In this document: in pieces, positions 5,304 through 8,758 of the stretch | Numbering within the stretch: the stretch's first letter is position 1 | Layout of the letters: every line of letters starts with the position of its first letter | Assembly (NCBI GenBank): GCA_027457185.1 | Contig: DAIDTN010000231.1 | Coordinates: forward strand, 1-8,758 | DNA: 8,758 nucleotides | Direction: 5' to 3' | Source: Burkholderiales bacterium | Lineage (GTDB): Bacteria > Pseudomonadota > Gammaproteobacteria > Burkholderiales > SG8-39 | Notes under the pieces: model-generated | What the model saw: only the letters and a program-made list of their open reading frames with translations | What the model was told of the DNA's origin: nothing | Databases searched by the model: none | Made by a program: the position numbers and the translations under genes

Positions 5304-5570
5304 ATGAACCATTTGCATCGGGAACAGGACAAGAAGGCGCTGATCCTGCGGTTCAAGCGCATCGAGGGGCAAGTCCGCGGCCTGCAGCGCTTGATCGACG
5401 AGGAAGCGCCCTGCGAATCGGTGGCGCAGCAGATTTCCGCGGCCAGGCGTGCGCTGGACAAGGCATTTCACTCGCTGGTAGGCTGCCTGATCGAATCACG
5501 CCTCAGCGCGAACGCAGGCGCGCCTGCCCAAATCAAGCAGGCTTTGGACATCCTCTCGCGCTACAGCTGA
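5304..5570 (+). CDS. CsoR/RcnR/FrmR-family (DUF156) transcriptional repressor with atypical cysteine layout
   Basis: This 88-residue all-helical repressor shows the family core RFKRIEGQVRGLQRLI (residues 16-31), then CESVAQQISAARRAL starting at Cys37. Family members bind G-tract operators as tetramers and release DNA on binding Cu(I), Ni(II), formaldehyde or persulfide. The copper sensors use Cys, His and Cys at relative positions 0, +25 and +29. Here these are Cys37, Leu62 and Arg66, and a second cysteine sits at +24 (Cys61, in HSLVGCLIESR). The copper site is therefore missing, and a two-cysteine switch is more likely; with DsrE, rhodanese and OsmC neighbours, reactive sulfur is the best guess. 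AAAAGGA at 5291-5297 supports the ATG. It is first in a three-gene plus-strand run and probably controls itself and the divergent OsmC operon. Confidence 0.92.
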   Translation: MNHLHREQDKKALILRFKRIEGQVRGLQRLIDEEAPCESVAQQISAARRALDKAFHSLVGCLIESRLSANAGAPAQIKQALDILSRYS

Positions 5571-5629
5571 ATGGTTCCCCGGACCGGCCAAAAGTCATCG
5601 GTTTGACACCAGGCAGACTGGAGCGAAAC

Positions 5630-6436
5630 ATGTGCGAGCTGTTTGCGATGTCGGCGCGGCACCCCACCACGGTGAGCCTGTCGCTGGAGGAATTCTCGCG
5701 CCACGGGGGCTTGAGCGGGCCGCACAAGGACGGCTGGGGAATCGGCTGGTATGAAGAAGGCGATATCCGGCTGGTGAAGGAAAGAGATCCCGCGGCATCC
5801 AGCGCCTGCGTGCGTTTCATCGAGACCAATCCCTTTTCCAGTTCACTGGTCATCAGCCACATTCGCAAAGCTACGCTAGGCAGTGTCGCGTCGCGCAACT
5901 GCCAGCCGTTCGTACGCGAATTGGGCGGGGCATGGCACTGTTTCGCCCATAACGGCGACCTGAAGGGCATTGCAGCTGACCGCCGCTTTCGCGCGGAGGG
6001 ATTTCGCCCGGTTGGGGAAACCGATTCGGAGCAGGCGTTCTGCGCGCTAATGGATGCGCTGCGGCCGCTGTGGTCTTCAGGGGGCGTGCCGCCGATCAGC
6101 GAGCGCCGGCAGGTCATCGCCCGTTTCGCGGGCGCGCTGCGCGAGCTGGGTCCGGCTAATTTTCTGTATTGTGACGGCGACGCGCTGTTCGCGCACGCGG
6201 ACCGCCGGCATCAAAATGACGGTTCGATCAAGGCGCCTGGACTGTGGCGGCTCGCCAGGCGCTGCCCCGCAGGCGGCGAATTGGCGACCGAGGGCCTGAA
6301 CATCGCGTCCGAGGGCGCCGAGCAGGAGGTGTGCCTGCTGGCGAGCGTACCGCTGACGCAGGAAGGATGGATGGCGCTGGGCGAGGGAGAAATGGTCGTC
6401 GCGCGGCAGGGTCGAATCGAAGTCGAAAGGGAGTGA
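5630..6436 (+). CDS. Class II glutamine amidotransferase, YafJ type
   Basis: The 268-residue protein is close in length to E. coli YafJ and carries the N-terminal nucleophile class features: Met-Cys2-Glu-Leu-Phe, where removal of Met exposes the catalytic cysteine. It also has DGWGIGW (34-40), SHIRKATLGS with Arg79, and the oxyanion-hole motif HNGDLKG (107-113). Such enzymes release ammonia from glutamine; no synthase domain is fused, so the acceptor is unknown. The start at 5630 is required because Cys2 must follow the initiator Met, and GGAG lies six bases before it; the frame continues upstream to about 5288 but there overlaps the repressor gene in another frame. It follows the repressor by 59 bases, and the methyltransferase begins four bases after its stop, so it is probably the middle gene of the operon. 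A link to sulfur or redox stress is not obvious. Confidence 0.9.
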   Translation: MCELFAMSARHPTTVSLSLEEFSRHGGLSGPHKDGWGIGWYEEGDIRLVKERDPAASSACVRFIETNPFSSSLVISHIRKATLGSVASRNCQPFVRELGGAWHCFAHNGDLKGIAADRRFRAEGFRPVGETDSEQAFCALMDALRPLWSSGGVPPISERRQVIARFAGALRELGPANFLYCDGDALFAHADRRHQNDGSIKAPGLWRLARRCPAGGELATEGLNIASEGAEQEVCLLASVPLTQEGWMALGEGEMVVARQGRIEVERE

Positions 6437-6440
6437 GGTG

Positions 6441-7271
6441 ATGGAGATCGAACAGGCAGTGGCGAGGCACTACGCGCACGGATCGCTGGAGGAAGCAATA
6501 TTGGACGCGCTCGCGGCGGCGGGCAAGGATCTGCAGCACCTTACGCCCAAGGATCTCGCTCCGGTCGATGAGTTTCACACCGGCGGCCGGCTGGCGACAG
6601 TGGCATTTGCGCAAGAATTCGGCCTGCGGCCGGGCATGCGCCTGCTCGATATCGGCTGCGGGCTCGGCGGTGCGGCCCGCTACTTCGCCCACGAGCACGG
6701 CTGCCAAGTCACAGGCATCGATCTTTCCCCCGAGTATGTCAATGTGACCAACGTGCTGGCCCGGCGCGTCGGCCTCGACGATCGCGTCTCTTGCGAATTG
6801 GGCAGCGCGCTGGCCTTGCCGTTTGAACCGGAAAGTTTCGACGCCGCGTATATGCTGCACGTCGGCATGAACATTGAAGACAAGGCCATGCTGTTCGCCG
6901 AGGTGCGCCGCGTTCTAGCGCCGTCGGGACTGTTCGGAATCTACGACGTGATGCGTATTGCAGACGGGGAACTGTCCTATCCGGTACCCTGGGCGAGCGG
7001 CCCGGAATCGAGCTTTGTCGCCGACGCGGCGACCTATCGGCGCTTGCTCGTGGCGCAAGGTTTCGAAGTGCTCAAGGAACGAAATCGCCGCGACTTCGCG
7101 CTCGAGCTTTTTCAGCAGATGCGCGCGCAGGCCGCGGCCGGAGGGCCGGGGCCGCTCGGGCTGCATATCGTCATGGGGGCGAACGCGGGGCAGAAGGTCA
7201 AGAACCTTAGAGGCGACATCACCGCCGGCCTGATCGCGCCGATCGAAATGATTTGCAGAGTCGCCGCATAG
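6441..7271 (+). CDS. Class I SAM-dependent methyltransferase
   Basis: The 276-residue protein has a Rossmann-type SAM-binding domain: motif I LLDIGCGLGG at 68-77, the ribose-binding acidic residue Asp94 in GIDLS, ALPFEPESFDAAYMLHVGMN (motifs II-III region, 125-144), and VRRVLAPSGLFGIYDVM (155-171). Residues 1-50 (VDEFHTGG near 42-49) resemble the lead-in of small-molecule N-methyltransferases such as the glycine/sarcosine and phosphoethanolamine enzymes, but sequence reading alone does not fix the substrate. The GTG at 6438 is directly followed by ATG at 6441; I prefer the ATG because AAGGGAG (6427-6433) lies seven bases before it. It is tightly linked to the amidotransferase. The last codons lie inside a hairpin shared with the convergent kinase gene. 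Confidence 0.88.
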   Translation: MEIEQAVARHYAHGSLEEAILDALAAAGKDLQHLTPKDLAPVDEFHTGGRLATVAFAQEFGLRPGMRLLDIGCGLGGAARYFAHEHGCQVTGIDLSPEYVNVTNVLARRVGLDDRVSCELGSALALPFEPESFDAAYMLHVGMNIEDKAMLFAEVRRVLAPSGLFGIYDVMRIADGELSYPVPWASGPESSFVADAATYRRLLVAQGFEVLKERNRRDFALELFQQMRAQAAAGGPGPLGLHIVMGANAGQKVKNLRGDITAGLIAPIEMICRVAA

Positions 7272-7298
7272 CCGAATTTTCGATCGGCTTTATGCGGC
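7263..7298. terminator. Imperfect hairpin spanning both convergent stop codons
   Basis: GCCGCATA (7263-7270) pairs with TATGCGGC (7291-7298), and GCCGA (7271-7275) pairs with TCGGC (7284-7288). This gives 13 base pairs with a two-base bulge and an eight-base loop. The TAG of the methyltransferase (7269-7271) and the TAA of the kinase (7292-7290) both lie in the stem. Position suggests a bidirectional terminator, but neither side has a good T-run. Confidence 0.55.
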
Positions 7299-8720
7299 AG
7301 CGATGCGCGGCAGCGTAAGGATCGCATCGAGCCCGCCTTCAGGGCGGTTGCGCAGCACCAATTCGCCGCCGTGCGCGCGCGCGATGTTGCGCGCGATCCC
7401 CAGGCCGAGGCCGGTCCCGCCGGTATCGCGGCTGCGCGAGGCTTCGCCCCGGAAAAACGGCTCGAACGCCTGTTCCAGCTCTGCTTCCTGGATGCCGGGC
7501 CCATCGTCGAGTACGCGGATGGTCAGCCGATTCGCGGCATCTTCGACCTTGACCGTGGCATGGCCGCCGTAGCGGATGGCGTTGTCGACGAGATTGGGGA
7601 GACAGCGGCGCAGGCCGAACGGCCTGCCGGGGTAGGGCCGCGCGACGCCGCCCGCGATCTCGACCTTGCTGCCGGTGTCCTGAAATTCCGTCTGCAAACT
7701 CTCCAGCAGCGCCATCGCGTCCACGGGCTGCACGGCTTCCTGGGTGCTCGCGTCGCGCATGAAATCCAGCGTCTGCGTGACCATCGACTCCATCTCTTCC
7801 AGGTCCCTGGCGAACTTTGCCCGCAGCGACTCGTCCTCCAGCATCTCCGAGCGCAGCCGCAGCCGCGTGATCGGCGTTTTCAGGTCGTGCGACATCGCTG
7901 TGAAAATGCGGGTGCGATCGGAGATGAAGCGCGACAGGCGCCGCTGCATGGTATTGAACGCGCGCGCGGCGCGCTGCGCCTCGCTCGGTCCGGTTTCGGG
8001 CAGAGGCGGGCGGTTGATGTCCTCGCCCAGTTTTTCCGCGGCCGTTGCCAGTTCGGACAGCGGACCCGTGACCCAGCGCACCGCGACCAGCGACAGCGCG
8101 ATGACGGTTCCCAGCAGGATCAGCAGCGTCAGCGCGAGCCGCAGCGGCACGGCCGCGGCTTGCGGCGATAGGTAGGAATCGAATGTCACCCAGGTACCGT
8201 CATGCAGCGCGATCTGCACCGTGAAAAACGTGCCCTGCGCAGCGAAGCCCCGTCCCGCGCCGCGCTCCCACTCCGGGCCCTGCATCATGGACATCATCGA
8301 CATCCCTTGCGGCCCGCGGCGCGGTCCCGGGCGGAAGCTCTCCGGCGCGCCTTCCAGCCTGACCACATTTATCTGCGCATTTTTGCCCAGCGCGTGGCGC
8401 AATACGGCGGTGAACATCGAATGCGGAAAATCGCTCTCGGTCGAACCATCGCGCGCTGCCATCCGCGGCCGGTCTAGCGACACGATCAGCGGCGGTGCGT
8501 TGAATACGGCAACGACTTTGCGGCGTTCTGGCGCAGGCAGCGAATCGAGAAGTTTGACGATATCCGAGATTTGCTGCGCCAGCTGCATTCCTCCTGCCCG
8601 GTAGAGCAGCTGGTCGCGCTCGGTCAGGTTGATGTACGCGGTGACGAGCTGCGCGAATATCAATCCGCTCAGCAATATCAGCATGAGCCTTCCGAAAAGA
8701 CTGCGCGGCGCGAGGCGCAC
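7290..8720 (-). CDS. Sensor histidine kinase, EnvZ/RstB-like
   Basis: The 476-residue kinase has a membrane helix at about 10-30, a periplasmic sensor region to about 190, a second helix at about 192-214, and a HAMP linker to about 268. Next come the phospho-acceptor H-box MSHDLKTPITRLRLR with His278, then the ATPase domain: N-box NLVDNAIRYGG (Asn376, Asn380), DDGPG (405-409) and the G-box GTGLGLG (435-441). All catalytic motifs are intact. It autophosphorylates and passes phosphate to the OmpR-type regulator encoded just upstream. The sensor region includes a Gly/Pro/Arg-rich stretch with MSMMSMM (140-146), a possible soft-metal ligand cluster. The start is a GTG that overlaps the regulator's stop (TAGTG), with GGAG five bases upstream, so translation is coupled. 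The signal is unknown; it is convergent with, and need not relate to, the repressor operon. Confidence 0.92.
   Translation of the reverse strand: MRLAPRSLFGRLMLILLSGLIFAQLVTAYINLTERDQLLYRAGGMQLAQQISDIVKLLDSLPAPERRKVVAVFNAPPLIVSLDRPRMAARDGSTESDFPHSMFTAVLRHALGKNAQINVVRLEGAPESFRPGPRRGPQGMSMMSMMQGPEWERGAGRGFAAQGTFFTVQIALHDGTWVTFDSYLSPQAAAVPLRLALTLLILLGTVIALSLVAVRWVTGPLSELATAAEKLGEDINRPPLPETGPSEAQRAARAFNTMQRRLSRFISDRTRIFTAMSHDLKTPITRLRLRSEMLEDESLRAKFARDLEEMESMVTQTLDFMRDASTQEAVQPVDAMALLESLQTEFQDTGSKVEIAGGVARPYPGRPFGLRRCLPNLVDNAIRYGGHATVKVEDAANRLTIRVLDDGPGIQEAELEQAFEPFFRGEASRSRDTGGTGLGLGIARNIARAHGGELVLRNRPEGGLDAILTLPRIAAA
8283..8300. repeat. Two 9-bp tandem units coding the methionine cluster
   Basis: CATCATGGA (8283-8291) is followed at once by CATCATCGA (8292-8300). 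Read on the minus strand they encode the Met-Ser-Met run in the kinase sensor region. The near-identity suggests the cluster arose by local duplication and might vary between strains. Confidence 0.5.
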
Positions 8721-8758
8721 TATCGCTCCATTTCTACCGGCACCGCCAGCACATAGCC
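8720..8758 (-). CDS. OmpR-family response regulator, last 12 codons only
   Basis: Reading inward from the right edge on the minus strand gives GYVLAVPVEMER and then TAG. The Gly-Tyr followed by hydrophobic residues is the usual end of the winged-helix DNA-binding domain of OmpR/PhoB regulators (the RG-x-GY hairpin), and the position directly before a histidine kinase fits. The stop overlaps the kinase GTG by one base. Receiver domain and most of the protein lie outside the window, so target and signal cannot be judged. Confidence 0.75.
   Translation of the reverse strand, partial: GYVLAVPVEMER

Noticed and set aside
5288..5629. N-terminal extension of the amidotransferase, and a start at 5288
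   Set aside because: It would overlap the well-supported repressor gene in another frame and would bury the Met-Cys2 catalytic N-terminus that this family needs.
5603..5631. Internal promoter (TTGACA at 5603-5608) before the amidotransferase
   Set aside because: A 17-base spacer gives AAACAT, a poor -10 that overlaps the start codon; not usable as a promoter for this gene.
5533..6117. 194-codon minus-strand open frame
   Set aside because: It lies opposite the clear amidotransferase gene; its product is Ser/Arg/Pro-rich with no domain.
7264..7275. Relation between the OsmC-leader hairpin and the 7263-7298 hairpin as copies of one repeat family
   Set aside because: They share only the short GCCGAA core; flanks and loops differ, so common origin is not supported.
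7371..8171. 266-codon plus-strand open frame opposite the histidine kinase
   Set aside because: The kinase on the minus strand has every catalytic motif. The antisense product is Arg/Gln-rich with no recognisable domain, as expected for a shadow frame in GC-rich DNA.

Overview
The window is a gene-dense, GC-rich stretch of bacterial chromosome. Protein families and gene style point to a Gram-negative proteobacterium, most likely a betaproteobacterium: a CnoX-type thioredoxin, a periplasmic DsbG, DedA and OsmC proteins, a YafJ-type amidotransferase and an EnvZ-like kinase. This placement is an inference, because no rRNA or other taxonomic marker is present. I see no insertion sequence, phage gene, CRISPR array, tRNA or rRNA.

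Layout. (1) Positions 1-724 hold the 3' part of a thioredoxin/TPR co-chaperone gene. A 250-base gap with several inverted or direct repeats follows. (2) Positions 975-1985 hold a small YgaP-type membrane protein and an exported DsrE-family protein whose gene is visibly less GC-rich than its neighbours. (3) Positions 2118-3720 form a two-gene operon: a membrane-anchored TlpA-type thioredoxin and a DsbG-type periplasmic disulfide isomerase/reductase. (4) On the minus strand, 5158-3759 carry an OsmC peroxidase-like gene followed by a DedA membrane protein fused to a rhodanese domain. (5) Divergent from these, 5304-7271 carry a CsoR/RcnR-family repressor, a class II glutamine amidotransferase and a class I SAM-dependent methyltransferase, all on the plus strand. 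(6) Convergent with that operon, 8758-7290 on the minus strand carry the last 12 codons of an OmpR-type response regulator and a complete sensor histidine kinase.

How the genes may work together. From YgaP to CsoR nearly every product handles thiols, sulfane sulfur or disulfides (YgaP membrane domain, DsrE, TlpA, DsbG, rhodanese, OsmC). The centre is the 145-base divergent region at 5159-5303. A single G-tract operator of the CsoR/RcnR type (5225-5240) lies in the spacer of two oppositely directed promoters that overlap each other, so one repressor could silence both operons. The repressor keeps one conserved sensing Cys (Cys37) but lacks the His and second Cys at their usual places; it has Cys61 four residues earlier. 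That argues against ordinary Cu(I) sensing and would fit a thiol or persulfide sensor. The regulon and signal are inferences. The operator geometry, cysteine pattern and gene order are read directly from the sequence.
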